Part shown: positions 54,987 through 63,977 of the stretch, piece after piece | How the letters are laid out: every line of letters begins with the position of its first letter | How positions within the stretch are numbered: the stretch's first letter is position 1 | Assembly: GCA_016932035.1 (NCBI GenBank) | Contig: JAFGDR010000023.1 | Location: forward strand, 1 to 64,000 | From: Candidatus Cloacimonadota bacterium | GTDB taxonomy: Bacteria > Cloacimonadota > Cloacimonadia > JGIOTU-2 | Length of the DNA stretch: 64,000 nucleotides | Reading direction: 5' to 3' | Made by a program: the position numbers and the translations under genes | The notes under the pieces: model-generated | The model's input: only the letters and a program-made list of their open reading frames with translations | Told to the model about the DNA's origin: nothing | Databases searched by the model: none

Positions 54987-57791
54987 GTGAAAGTTTCTAG
55001 GAAATTTGGACTATTGCTTTTGATGTTCACGCTGTTATTCATAAGTTCAGCATTCGGGAAGATGTTGCCCAATAATGAACCTGTTGAAGGATTGAAAGTT
55101 GAAGATGTTCCTCATGATGATGGCGGAGGACTTGTTCTGAGTTGGAAACCTTTGCCCAAAGAGAAACGCATCATTGAATATCGCATTTACCGCGGATATA
55201 CTCCAGATAGCTTATTCTATATCGGAAAAATACCTGTTGATTCCAAAACCGGTGTTGCCTCCGATACAATGAAGTATGTAGACCAGGGCTGGACATTTTT
55301 TGTTGATGCCACTTCTCCAGCAAAGTTAAGGCACGAAAAAGGACAAAAGAAAGGAACAAAAGGTGCGGAAGTACTCTATCGAACGATGCCCCGTGACATG
55401 AAAGTGTATGGTCCCGTGATGGATCACTACCGCATGCTTGCTGTTATTCCTGATAATGAATATGTCTATCACACGAAGATGAGAGAATTTACCGATGTTG
55501 ATACAACTGAAGATGGAACGATTGATACGACATCGACCATCCTTGCCGGCATGAAATTACAGCAGGTAAAGTATATTCTCACAAAATTAACAGTAGGGAA
55601 AGATTATTTTTATGCGATTCAGGCATTAAACATGAACCGTACAGCTTCTCCACTTTCTGCTATTGTAAGTGGAAAAACTACTGATGATCCCCCTGAAAAA
55701 CTTGAAGAATTCTATGCTGTTGCTGTTACAGATAAAGAGCAGATGCAGTTCGAATGGACATTACCAGTTTTTGCAGATGATCAAAAACAATTTAATATCT
55801 ATCTCTATGATGAGTTTGATGATAAGCATCTCATCTTTACAAGACCTGATGCTTATCCGTATACACCTCAAACAAATGCAATCGTTCCTTATGATTCTAT
55901 TGCAGTACGGTATGATGCATTTAATCCGGCAAATATGAAATGGTATCGATTCAATATCGGAGAGCAGGATAGACAAGATCAGGAAACTCTAGCAAAGGAT
56001 GAACCTATTCCAGCAGAGATTATTACCTCTTCAATGCTTCCTGTCCCGCCTGTTCATTTTACTGTAAAAGATCAACCTAATGACAAGGGTGATCAGATGC
56101 AGGTATACTTTGGATATCCCTATTTTGGACTTTCAAAGTTAGTATACAATGATGCCTTTACCAAACTCACCGTGAACTATTTCATCACAGATAATACAAT
56201 GTATGAAGTTGACCGTTTGATCTTAACGATCAATGGTAAAACCAAAACAGAATACGTGCTTGATAATAAACTCGATTTTAAGGTGAACTGGGATTACACA
56301 CAGCCCATGAAAATTAGAGGAACGTTTGTGTGTAAACACAAAGGACAGGAACCTTTACCAGAAGACTATGCTGTGACTCATACCTTTTCTTTCGATACAA
56401 ACATGCAGCTTGTTTTGATCGACACTCCACCAAACGAACAAATGAAAGAAATGGTGGATTATTACTATCAAGTATATAAGATAAACCATGTTAGCGATGT
56501 GTATCGATATGCAAAGGAAATGTCTTTCAGAGAAAGAGAATATATCGATAAAATAGCTTTTGCAACTGTTCAGTTTAGAGGACGACCCCGGTTCGATCTT
56601 AATGAAAAACGATTATATTTCAGTACATATCTCGCAATTGTCAATTATGAAGATCAATATCCCTATTATACACAGGCCTTGTATCTTGACCAGCTTCATC
56701 AACAGGATGAAGAGCTGAAAGAAGAAATTGCGAAACTTCAAACTGAACTTGAAACTGAAACAGATAAAGAGGAAATAGCTAATATTGAAGATCGAATAGA
56801 TCTTTATATAAGCTATCTTGAAGATAAACCTGAGATCGTTAAGGAAGCTAATCAATTAAAAACTGACAAAGAACGTATGAAGTTGCTGTATACAACAGCC
56901 TGTAAAGCAACACGTTCTTTCAAGTATTATATTAGAAAAACTGATGGAAAGGGACATTTTATTGATACACCTGTTTATACTGCCCCAAATGGAGAGCAAT
57001 ATCTCTTTCCGAAGCAGAATTGGTTCAACACAGATGAAATAATTACTCTCGTTGCAGTCCTACTTTTCGGCGCTTTGGTTTACTTCATGATCCGAGCTGC
57101 AAGAAAAGGTAAGAGATTATATATACGTCCAATCGCAGGTATTCAGGAGATTGATAATGCAATCGGTCGTGCCACAGAAATGGGAAGACCGATATTGTTC
57201 GTTCCCGGATTGAGTGGTATCAGTGATGTGGCAACCCTCGCAGGATTGGCGATTTTGAGCAAAGTTGCGAAAAAAGCTGCAGAATATGACACAAGGATTC
57301 TTGTTCCGTGTCGCGACTTTATTGTGCTTCCAATCGCTCAGGAAACTGTTAAAGAAGCTCATTATGAAGCAGGACGTCCCGACACTTATGACAAAAACAG
57401 CGTATTCTTCATTACCCAGGCCCAGTTTGCATTTGTGTCCGGTGTTAATGGTATCATGATCCGTGAAAAAACCGCAACGAACTTCTATATGGGTATGTTC
57501 TGGGCTGAGTCTCTTCTTATGACAGAGACAGGAAGTATGACAGGTGCTATCCAGATCGCAGGTACAGATGCGGTTAACCAGCTACCCTTCTTTATCACGA
57601 CATGTGACTACACATTGATTGGTGAAGAACTGTATGCAGCGAGTGCTTATCTTTCGAAACAGCCACTCATTCTCGGTACTCTTAAAGCGCAGGATTATAT
57701 GAAGCTTCTCATTGTTATCACTGTTGTAATTGGAACCCTGCTTTCAACTGTTCACCTTACGTTCTTTATGAACTGGTTCCCAGCTAAATAG
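54987..57791 (+). CDS. Membrane-anchored exported protein of unassigned four-gene module
   Basis: Signal peptide (1-24), fibronectin-III-like beta domains (about 30-480; GGGLVLSWKPLPKEKRIIEYRI and EFYAVAVTDKEQMQFEWTL), a coiled coil (about 570-640), one membrane helix (about 691-711), a soluble domain on the other side (about 720-900), and a final C-terminal helix (about 905-927). The soluble domain resembles the domain of unknown function DUF6754 (RPILFVPGLSGISDVATLAGL, DTRILVPCRDFIVLPIAQE). It is the first gene of an operon with three further membrane proteins. The role is unknown. Confidence 0.85.
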   Translation: MKVSRKFGLLLLMFTLLFISSAFGKMLPNNEPVEGLKVEDVPHDDGGGLVLSWKPLPKEKRIIEYRIYRGYTPDSLFYIGKIPVDSKTGVASDTMKYVDQGWTFFVDATSPAKLRHEKGQKKGTKGAEVLYRTMPRDMKVYGPVMDHYRMLAVIPDNEYVYHTKMREFTDVDTTEDGTIDTTSTILAGMKLQQVKYILTKLTVGKDYFYAIQALNMNRTASPLSAIVSGKTTDDPPEKLEEFYAVAVTDKEQMQFEWTLPVFADDQKQFNIYLYDEFDDKHLIFTRPDAYPYTPQTNAIVPYDSIAVRYDAFNPANMKWYRFNIGEQDRQDQETLAKDEPIPAEIITSSMLPVPPVHFTVKDQPNDKGDQMQVYFGYPYFGLSKLVYNDAFTKLTVNYFITDNTMYEVDRLILTINGKTKTEYVLDNKLDFKVNWDYTQPMKIRGTFVCKHKGQEPLPEDYAVTHTFSFDTNMQLVLIDTPPNEQMKEMVDYYYQVYKINHVSDVYRYAKEMSFREREYIDKIAFATVQFRGRPRFDLNEKRLYFSTYLAIVNYEDQYPYYTQALYLDQLHQQDEELKEEIAKLQTELETETDKEEIANIEDRIDLYISYLEDKPEIVKEANQLKTDKERMKLLYTTACKATRSFKYYIRKTDGKGHFIDTPVYTAPNGEQYLFPKQNWFNTDEIITLVAVLLFGALVYFMIRAARKGKRLYIRPIAGIQEIDNAIGRATEMGRPILFVPGLSGISDVATLAGLAILSKVAKKAAEYDTRILVPCRDFIVLPIAQETVKEAHYEAGRPDTYDKNSVFFITQAQFAFVSGVNGIMIREKTATNFYMGMFWAESLLMTETGSMTGAIQIAGTDAVNQLPFFITTCDYTLIGEELYAASAYLSKQPLILGTLKAQDYMKLLIVITVVIGTLLSTVHLTFFMNWFPAK

Positions 57792-57805
57792 AAAGGAGTA
57801 TCATA

Positions 57806-58429
57806 ATGAAAAGACAAATACCTTTAATGATAGTTTTGATACTTGGTTTACTCTTTGTTGCTCATGTATTCATTCCCAGCAAACTCTCCTCAGATTACCT
57901 CGACTGGTTCATGAAATGGACAAAAGTTATAGGTCCTTTCGCGATTGTGTTGGGTGTTTTCAGTCTTGTTCTTGTTCATTATAACAAGATTAAACGCAAA
58001 GCTCCTAACTGGGGATACAGTATAGTTACACTTGCAGCACTTGTTATAACAACCGTTGTTGGATTCGTGTGGGGCATCCAGGAAGGAACCCCCTATATGT
58101 GGATCTTTGAGAATTTCAATGTTCCGCTGGGTGCAACGATGTTCTCACTCCTCGCTTTCTACATTGCATCCGCAGCATATAAGGCGTTCAGAGCACGATC
58201 TGTTGAAGCGACCGTATTGCTTGTCGCAGCTATTATTGTGATGCTCGGACGTGTCTCGATTGGACAAGCGATAACCCACTGGATTCCTGATATTACTGAA
58301 TGGATCCTCAATGTGCCAAACCTAGCAGCCAAGCGCGGAATTGCACTTGGTGTAGGACTTGGTATGACCGCAACATCTCTCAAGATCATGCTTGGGATCG
58401 AGCGCTCATATCTTGGCGGAAGGGATTAA
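57806..58429 (+). CDS. Polytopic membrane protein of unassigned four-gene module
   Basis: 207 residues with about six membrane helices, and charged loops at MKWTK, KIKRKAPN and FRARS. The C-terminal RGIALGVGLGMTATSLKIMLG is Gly-rich and hydrophobic. Ribosome site GAAAGGAG precedes the ATG; it begins 14 bases after the anchored-protein gene and 9 bases before the next. I do not recognise a family. Confidence 0.8.
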   Translation: MKRQIPLMIVLILGLLFVAHVFIPSKLSSDYLDWFMKWTKVIGPFAIVLGVFSLVLVHYNKIKRKAPNWGYSIVTLAALVITTVVGFVWGIQEGTPYMWIFENFNVPLGATMFSLLAFYIASAAYKAFRARSVEATVLLVAAIIVMLGRVSIGQAITHWIPDITEWILNVPNLAAKRGIALGVGLGMTATSLKIMLGIERSYLGGRD

Positions 58430-58438
58430 GGAGGTATC

Positions 58439-59392
58439 ATGAAATTTGCAGATAGCATTCAAAAATTAGATAGAAGAATCATCTATATTATTCTTGCTCT
58501 CGCAGTGATTTTACCTCTTGTTTTCCCTGTTGGATTCAAAACCTATACAACAACACCGGTCGAAGATCTATACCGTCACATCGATGCTGCAGCAGGCAGA
58601 GAAGATATGGCAATTATCATGGACTTCACGCATGATCCCGGTGTGCTGCCGGAACTTTACCCGATGGACCTTGCGATCCTGAGACATTGTTTCCAGAGAA
58701 ATATCAAAGTATTCACGATATCCTTCCTTCCACAAGGCGCAGCGATCATTCAGCTTGCACTATCGGAAGTGAAAGAAGATTATCCTAATATCGAAGCTAA
58801 TGTCGATTATTGCAACTTTGGATTTAAACCATGGAGTTTGAAGCTTCCTATCATGCTTGGTATGGGTGATGATATTGCTGAAGCTGTTGAAACAAATAGT
58901 GAAGGACTAAAACTCGAGAATCTTCCTATTATGCAGGATCTTAAAAATTATGATAATATCCAGGTAGTTGTAGAAATTTCAGGTTCTTCGATGGGGCAAT
59001 TCTGGGTAACGTATGCTCGCGCTAAATTCGGTGTTGATGTTGCAGTCGGTCTTACTGCTGTTATGGCTGCAGATGTGTACCCTTTCCTTCAAACAGGACA
59101 GTTTATTGGCAGTTTGGGTGGATTGAAAGGTGCTGCTGAATACGAACAGCTCGTTGACATTTTCGCAATGAATGGTATTGAGTTCAGTAAGAAAAATGCC
59201 AGAAATATGGCATGGGTAGAAGCCCAGTATGAAGAGCTTCCTGAACTCGCAAAATTGTATAAATATAACAAAGCCCGTATCGGTATGGATGCACAGGCTA
59301 TTGTTCACGTGCTCATAATCCTCTTTATCATACTTGGTAATATTGGATATTTCCTTGAAAAACGTGATCAAAAAAAGAAGTTTGGAAAATAA
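58439..59392 (+). CDS. Bitopic protein with soluble domain, unassigned four-gene module
   Basis: N-terminal helix (about 15-32), a soluble domain of about 240 residues (HIDAAAGREDMAIIMDFTHDP, YDNIQVVVEISGSSMGQFW), and a C-terminal helix (about 286-307). A stretch of the soluble domain, PFLQTGQFIGSLGGLKGAA, looks like the region PFFITTCDYTLIGEELYAA in the first protein of the operon, which hints at a shared fold. Ribosome site AAGGAGG precedes the ATG. No known enzymatic motif. Confidence 0.8.
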   Translation: MKFADSIQKLDRRIIYIILALAVILPLVFPVGFKTYTTTPVEDLYRHIDAAAGREDMAIIMDFTHDPGVLPELYPMDLAILRHCFQRNIKVFTISFLPQGAAIIQLALSEVKEDYPNIEANVDYCNFGFKPWSLKLPIMLGMGDDIAEAVETNSEGLKLENLPIMQDLKNYDNIQVVVEISGSSMGQFWVTYARAKFGVDVAVGLTAVMAADVYPFLQTGQFIGSLGGLKGAAEYEQLVDIFAMNGIEFSKKNARNMAWVEAQYEELPELAKLYKYNKARIGMDAQAIVHVLIILFIILGNIGYFLEKRDQKKKFGK

Positions 59393-59401
59393 GGAGTAAA
59401 C

Positions 59402-60001
59402 ATGACTGAAACAATTGGAATCTGGATTGCTGCATTTTTGACACTCTGCATGTTTTCTTTCCTGTATAAGGATAATCCGTTCTATAAATTTGCAGAACAC
59501 CTCTTCGTAGGCGTTTCAATGGGTTACTATATTCCATATACCTTCTATAATGCTTTTCTCCCATACGCATACGAACCGCTTTTTCTCAAAAAAGATTATA
59601 TCCTCATCATACCTTTCATTATCGGTATTCTGTACTGGTTTAGATTTTCATCAAAACTGAGTTGGATCAGCCGTTATCCCATTGCATTTAGCATGGGTAT
59701 GGTAGGTATGGGTGTTCCCATGGGAATGCACGCAAATGTGCTTGTGCAAATGAGAAGTATGATGCTTCCACTCAATAACATCAACATCATCTTGATCTTT
59801 GTTGGAACCATCAGTATTCTCTTGTATTTCTTCTTCTCCAAAGCACATAAAGGTGTATATGGAAAGTTTACTTCCATTGGTATCTGGTTCATGATGATCG
59901 GATTCGGTGCATCATTCGGTTATACGGTGATGGCTCGTATCTCACTCCTCATTGGACGAGTACAATTCCTGCTTGGTGACTGGTTAGGATTGATCAAATA
60001 A
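59402..60001 (+). CDS. Polytopic membrane protein, last gene of unassigned module
   Basis: 199 residues with about six helices; loop FYKFAEHLFVGVSMGYY and a Gly/Met-rich helix GMVGMGVPMGMHANV are distinctive. Ribosome site AAGGAG precedes the ATG, 9 bases after the previous stop. The transcript is closed by a strong terminator just beyond. Function unknown; part of the same operon as 54987-59392. Confidence 0.8.
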   Translation: MTETIGIWIAAFLTLCMFSFLYKDNPFYKFAEHLFVGVSMGYYIPYTFYNAFLPYAYEPLFLKKDYILIIPFIIGILYWFRFSSKLSWISRYPIAFSMGMVGMGVPMGMHANVLVQMRSMMLPLNNINIILIFVGTISILLYFFFSKAHKGVYGKFTSIGIWFMMIGFGASFGYTVMARISLLIGRVQFLLGDWLGLIK

Positions 60002-60015
60002 TTTGCGCAATCAAC

Positions 60016-60059
60016 AAAAGCACAAAGATTATGATGTGATGTCATGGCTTTGTGCTTTT
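60016..60059 (+). terminator. Terminator after four-gene module
   Basis: AAAAGCACAAAG (60016-60027) pairs perfectly with CTTTGTGCTTTT (60048-60059), with a T-rich tail. It ends 8 bases before the apbE start codon at 60068. Confidence 0.85.
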
Positions 60060-60067
60060 CTTTTGCT

Positions 60068-61096
60068 ATGAAAAAAAGAATCGTTCAGATTAGTTTTATT
60101 ATAATACTTCTTGTTGTGATATACGTGCGCATCAATCATGAGAGAAGTAAACCTATCAAAGAAACAAGGTTTGCACTCGGTACCTTTGTTACTCTTGATA
60201 TACAGGACAAAAATCCACATAATAAAGAGATTATCGATTCGGTTTTTGCTCTTATAAAAACTTTGGAAGAACAATTCTCAAGCACCTATGAAAGTAGTGA
60301 AACAAGCAGTTTAAATGCCTGCCGTGATTCGAGTAATATTTCGGAAAGCATGGCGAAACTTCTTAAAATATCTGAAAAAGTTAGTACAGATACTGAAGGT
60401 GCATTTGATGTAACAGTTGGAATACTGCTGCCATACTATGATTTTATTGAAGAGCTGATGCCATCAAAAACGATGATCGATTCACTTAAATCGTTGGTTG
60501 ATTTCAACAAAATATATGTAAACGATTCTATCTTTTTTAAGAATGATCCGAGAATACGAATAGATTTTGGCGGTATTGCAAAGGGATTTATAGTTGATAA
60601 GGCAGTTCAATATCTTAAAGATCAAGGAATCAAGTATGCTGTTATCAATGCAGGAGGTGATCTCTATGTTATGGAGAATCCACAAACTGATGTCTGGAAG
60701 ATTGGTATCCAGCACCCCAGGAATGAGGAACTTCTGGGTTCTCTGGAAGTGAAAAATATGGCAGTAGTCACTTCGGGAGATTATGAGCAATTCTTCATAA
60801 AAGAAAGAGTTCGTATTCATCACATACTTGATCCTCAAACAGGATATCCTGCAGATAAATCAGTTTCTATTACGGTCATAGCACCTGATGCAACCTATGC
60901 TGATGCAATGTGTACAGCTCTATTTGTTATGGGACCGGACAAAGGGATCCAATTTATCAACAAGAAGGATAGTATTGATGCATTGATTGTTTTTGAGAAA
61001 AACGGCTATCTTTATTATGATGTTTCAGAAAATTTTGACAAGTATAACTTCACACTTTTAGATTCAACAGTGTATCTCATCAAGGAAAATAAATAA
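60068..61096 (+). CDS. apbE: FAD:protein FMN transferase
   Basis: ApbE moves FMN from FAD to threonines of target flavoproteins such as RnfG/NqrC. Motifs: FALGTFVTLDI, DFGGIAKGFIVDKA, AVINAGGDLYVM and HHILDPQTGYPA. The protein begins with a membrane anchor (IVQISFIIILLVVIYVRI) and lacks a lipobox. The start at 60068 follows a terminator hairpin with no ribosome site; an in-frame ATG at 60044 lies inside the hairpin. The stop overlaps the folE2 start (TAATG). Confidence 0.93.
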   Translation: MKKRIVQISFIIILLVVIYVRINHERSKPIKETRFALGTFVTLDIQDKNPHNKEIIDSVFALIKTLEEQFSSTYESSETSSLNACRDSSNISESMAKLLKISEKVSTDTEGAFDVTVGILLPYYDFIEELMPSKTMIDSLKSLVDFNKIYVNDSIFFKNDPRIRIDFGGIAKGFIVDKAVQYLKDQGIKYAVINAGGDLYVMENPQTDVWKIGIQHPRNEELLGSLEVKNMAVVTSGDYEQFFIKERVRIHHILDPQTGYPADKSVSITVIAPDATYADAMCTALFVMGPDKGIQFINKKDSIDALIVFEKNGYLYYDVSENFDKYNFTLLDSTVYLIKENK

Positions 61097-61863
61097 TGCT
61101 TAACGATGTTCAAGGCCAGAAAGATTCACGGCAGATCCCGATAAACAAGGTCGGAGTGAAAGGAATCAAATATCCTGTTGTTCTGCAGGATAGAAGAAAT
61201 AACGAACAGAACTCAGTAGCAGATATCAATATGTATGTAGAACTTCCTCACAATTTCAGAGGAACACATATGAGCCGGTTTATCGAGATACTACATCACT
61301 ACCACAGAGAAACGATCATAGATAATCTTGAGGAACTGCTTGAGGAAATGAAATTAAAACTCGATGCTGATGTCGCATATATTGAGATTGAATTTCCATA
61401 CTTCATAAAAAAATCGGCTCCAGTAACAAAAGAAGAATCATTATCATCATACCAGTGTGGATTTAAAGCAAACTTACGTGATACTTTTCATATGGAAATG
61501 TATGCAATAGTACCTGTTCTTTCTCTATGCCCGTGTTCAAAAGAAATAAGCACAAACAGCGCACACAATCAGAGAGCGTATGTGACGGTCAATATTGTCT
61601 ACAATAAGTTCATATGGCTTGAAGAAATCATTGAAATTGCAGAGAATGCGGCTAGTTGCCAGGTTTACTCGCTATTGAAAAGACCTGATGAAAAGTATGT
61701 AACAGAGAAGAGTTATAATAATCCAAAATTCGTTGAAGATATTGCACGAGAAATAGCAGTTTCTTTGAAAAATGATAGAAGAATAGTCCGTTTCTCGGTA
61801 GAAGCCGAAAGCATGGAGTCCATTCACAATCATAATGCTTATGCTATGATCACGTATCCATAA
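61096..61863 (+). CDS. folE2: GTP cyclohydrolase FolE2
   Basis: Type IB GTP cyclohydrolase (GCYH-IB), which makes dihydroneopterin triphosphate from GTP, the first step of folate and some queuosine synthesis. Signatures: KYPVVLQDR, RGTHMSRFIEIL and the catalytic Cys in LSLCPCSKEIS, plus RAYVTVNI and ESIHNHNAYA. The 255 residues fit the family. It sits between apbE and a Nif3-like gene, and its start is coupled to the apbE stop. Confidence 0.95.
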   Translation: MLNDVQGQKDSRQIPINKVGVKGIKYPVVLQDRRNNEQNSVADINMYVELPHNFRGTHMSRFIEILHHYHRETIIDNLEELLEEMKLKLDADVAYIEIEFPYFIKKSAPVTKEESLSSYQCGFKANLRDTFHMEMYAIVPVLSLCPCSKEISTNSAHNQRAYVTVNIVYNKFIWLEEIIEIAENAASCQVYSLLKRPDEKYVTEKSYNNPKFVEDIAREIAVSLKNDRRIVRFSVEAESMESIHNHNAYAMITYP

Positions 61864-61872
61864 AGGAGTTCT

Positions 61873-62637
61873 ATGGTAAAAAGAGATGACATTGTACAAT
61901 TTTGTAATGAATGCTTGCAAGCAGATACGTTTAAAGACTACTGCTATAATGGCCTGCAGATCGAAGGTAAAAAAGAGATAGAAAGTATTGTTATTGGTGT
62001 AAGTTTATCAAGACGATTCATTGAAAAAGCAATTGAAGAAAATACTGATATGATAATCGTTCATCATGGGCTTTTTAAAAGTCAGCTTGGAGATCCACCA
62101 CGAATTGCAGGTATATTTAGAGAGAGAATTAAACTCATTCTGGATAATGACATCAATCTCTGCGGATATCATCTTCCTCTTGATGCTCATCCAGAAATTG
62201 GGAATAATATCAGTCTTGCCAGATTATTTGAGCTTCAAAACATTGAAACGCTTCATTCTCCCTATTATGGTGAAATCGGTTATATTGGTGAATTACAGAA
62301 TTCAATGAAATTCATCGATTTTGTTGAGTTTGTCGATCATAAACTTCATACAAATTCATATTTTCTTGCAGCAGGACCTTCTGTTGTTTCAAGAATCGGT
62401 ATCGTTTCTGGTGGTGGATCCCTTGAATATTCAGGTGCACTTGAAAAAAAGGCAGACACATTTCTCACTGGTGAGATAAGAGAGAATATTGTAAGAGAAG
62501 TAGAAGAGTATCACATCAATTTTATTAATGCAGGACATTACAATACTGAAAAACTGGGCATAAAGAATCTCGGTACGCTTCTTTCTGAGAAGTATGGAAT
62601 ACGAATAAAATTTATTGATATTCCTTGTAGTATATAA
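61873..62637 (+). CDS. Nif3-like dinuclear metal center protein (YbgI/YqfO family)
   Basis: Nif3/YbgI-family dimetal protein with metal ligands in IVHHGLF, GYHLPLDAHPEIGNN and NAGHYNTE. 254 residues, the short YbgI-like form. Often annotated as GTP cyclohydrolase 1 type 2 though the reaction is debated; here it directly follows folE2, which fits the traditional annotation. AAAGGAG precedes the ATG. Ends the apbE-folE2 operon. Confidence 0.92.
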   Translation: MVKRDDIVQFCNECLQADTFKDYCYNGLQIEGKKEIESIVIGVSLSRRFIEKAIEENTDMIIVHHGLFKSQLGDPPRIAGIFRERIKLILDNDINLCGYHLPLDAHPEIGNNISLARLFELQNIETLHSPYYGEIGYIGELQNSMKFIDFVEFVDHKLHTNSYFLAAGPSVVSRIGIVSGGGSLEYSGALEKKADTFLTGEIRENIVREVEEYHINFINAGHYNTEKLGIKNLGTLLSEKYGIRIKFIDIPCSI

Positions 62638-62644
62638 TACATTA

Positions 62645-62673
62645 TTGACAGAAAAATTTTAAGTTAATAAATA
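62645..62673 (+). promoter_or_regulatory. Promoter of GAF/PAS protein
   Basis: TTGACA (62645-62650), 17 bases, TAAATA (62668-62673), about 20 bases before the ribosome site AAGGAG at 62689-62694. Confidence 0.6.
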
Positions 62674-62699
62674 TTGGTTATTCACATTAAGGAGACACA

Positions 62700-63977
62700 A
62701 TGATTGGCGGTCCTTCAAAGAAAAAAATCTTAGAAGAGCTTGAGCAAAAGACTAAGCGCATTCGAGAATTAGAGATAATGGAGAGTAAATACCAGCAGAC
62801 TCGTGAAAATCTCCTTCAAATAGCACGAAATCTAAACCAGAGAATCAGCGAAGTAAAATGTCTGTATAACATAACGAGTCTCGTTGAAAAACCGAATATT
62901 ACCATTGATGGCATTTTGAAAGGAACGATCGAGCAAGTACCAAAAGCCTGGCAATATCCGGAGATCACGTGCGCAAAAGTTACATGGGGGACTAAAGAGT
63001 TCAAAACCGAAAACTATCATAATCCGATTTCATATCTAAAGAGTGACATCAAGGTGTATGGAGAATCCGTTGGAACGATTGAGGTTGGCTACCTCGAAAA
63101 GAAACCCGATAGTTTTGAAGGTCCTTTTACCAAGGATGAGCGAGAACTTCTCAATTCGATTGCAAAACAACTCGGTCGAATTATTGAACAAAAGCAAGCT
63201 GAAGAGGGGCTTGTCAGACTACAGAAAGCTATCGAGACCATGCGCCTTGGCGTAACAATTACAGACCAAGACCGAAATATTGTATACACTAATCCTGCAG
63301 ATGCAAAAATGCACGGTTACAATGTTGATGAGCTCATCGGACAGGATGTTCGCATATTTTCTCCTAAAGAGAATATTTCACCAGTAGATGAGATCGATAA
63401 ATGGAAAGGTATGACACGGGAAAGTGTTAACGTTCGCAAAGATGGATCTTCTTTCCCGGTTCGTCTTATTTCAGATGTTGTAAAAAATAATGAAGGCGAG
63501 AATGTTGGATTCGTTACAATCTCAGAGGATTTAACCGAACGGATGAGTGCAGAGCACGCAAAGAAAGCATTCGAAACAATGCGATTAGGTGTCACACTCG
63601 CCGATACTGACAGAAGGATCATTTATACAAATCCTGCCGATGCTGCGATGCACGGATATGATGTTAGCGAACTTCTTGGAAAGGATGTGAGAATATTTTC
63701 ACCTCCTGACCTTCATAAATACACCACAAAAGGCGAAATCACGAAATGGAAGGGGAAAGTAAGGGAAAGTATTAACGTTCGAAAAGATGGCTCTTTATTC
63801 GCTGTACGTCTTATTACTGATGTGGTAAAGAATATGCGCGGTGAAACAATTGCTTTTGTGACAATCTCTGAGGATATTTCAGATAGAGTTAAAATTCATG
63901 AAGTTGATACTGAAAAAGAGAGTAAAGAAAAATTAAATTTCGAGCGCGACGAGAAACTCGTGGACAAAAAAGAATAA
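62700..63977 (+). CDS. GAF/PAS/PAS signalling protein without output domain
   Basis: An N-terminal coiled coil (1-50) is followed by a GAF-like domain (about 52-165; VPKAWQYPEITCAKVTWG) and two PAS domains (about 174-281 and 289-396) that are near copies: AIETMRLGVTITDQDRNIVYTNPADAKMHGY against AFETMRLGVTLADTDRRIIYTNPADAAMHGY. The first PAS ends in SEDLTER and the second in SEDISDR. The last 29 residues are charged and no kinase, GGDEF or HD-GYP domain follows. A soluble sensor or scaffold for a separate kinase is inference. It has its own promoter. Confidence 0.9.
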   Translation: MIGGPSKKKILEELEQKTKRIRELEIMESKYQQTRENLLQIARNLNQRISEVKCLYNITSLVEKPNITIDGILKGTIEQVPKAWQYPEITCAKVTWGTKEFKTENYHNPISYLKSDIKVYGESVGTIEVGYLEKKPDSFEGPFTKDERELLNSIAKQLGRIIEQKQAEEGLVRLQKAIETMRLGVTITDQDRNIVYTNPADAKMHGYNVDELIGQDVRIFSPKENISPVDEIDKWKGMTRESVNVRKDGSSFPVRLISDVVKNNEGENVGFVTISEDLTERMSAEHAKKAFETMRLGVTLADTDRRIIYTNPADAAMHGYDVSELLGKDVRIFSPPDLHKYTTKGEITKWKGKVRESINVRKDGSLFAVRLITDVVKNMRGETIAFVTISEDISDRVKIHEVDTEKESKEKLNFERDEKLVDKKE

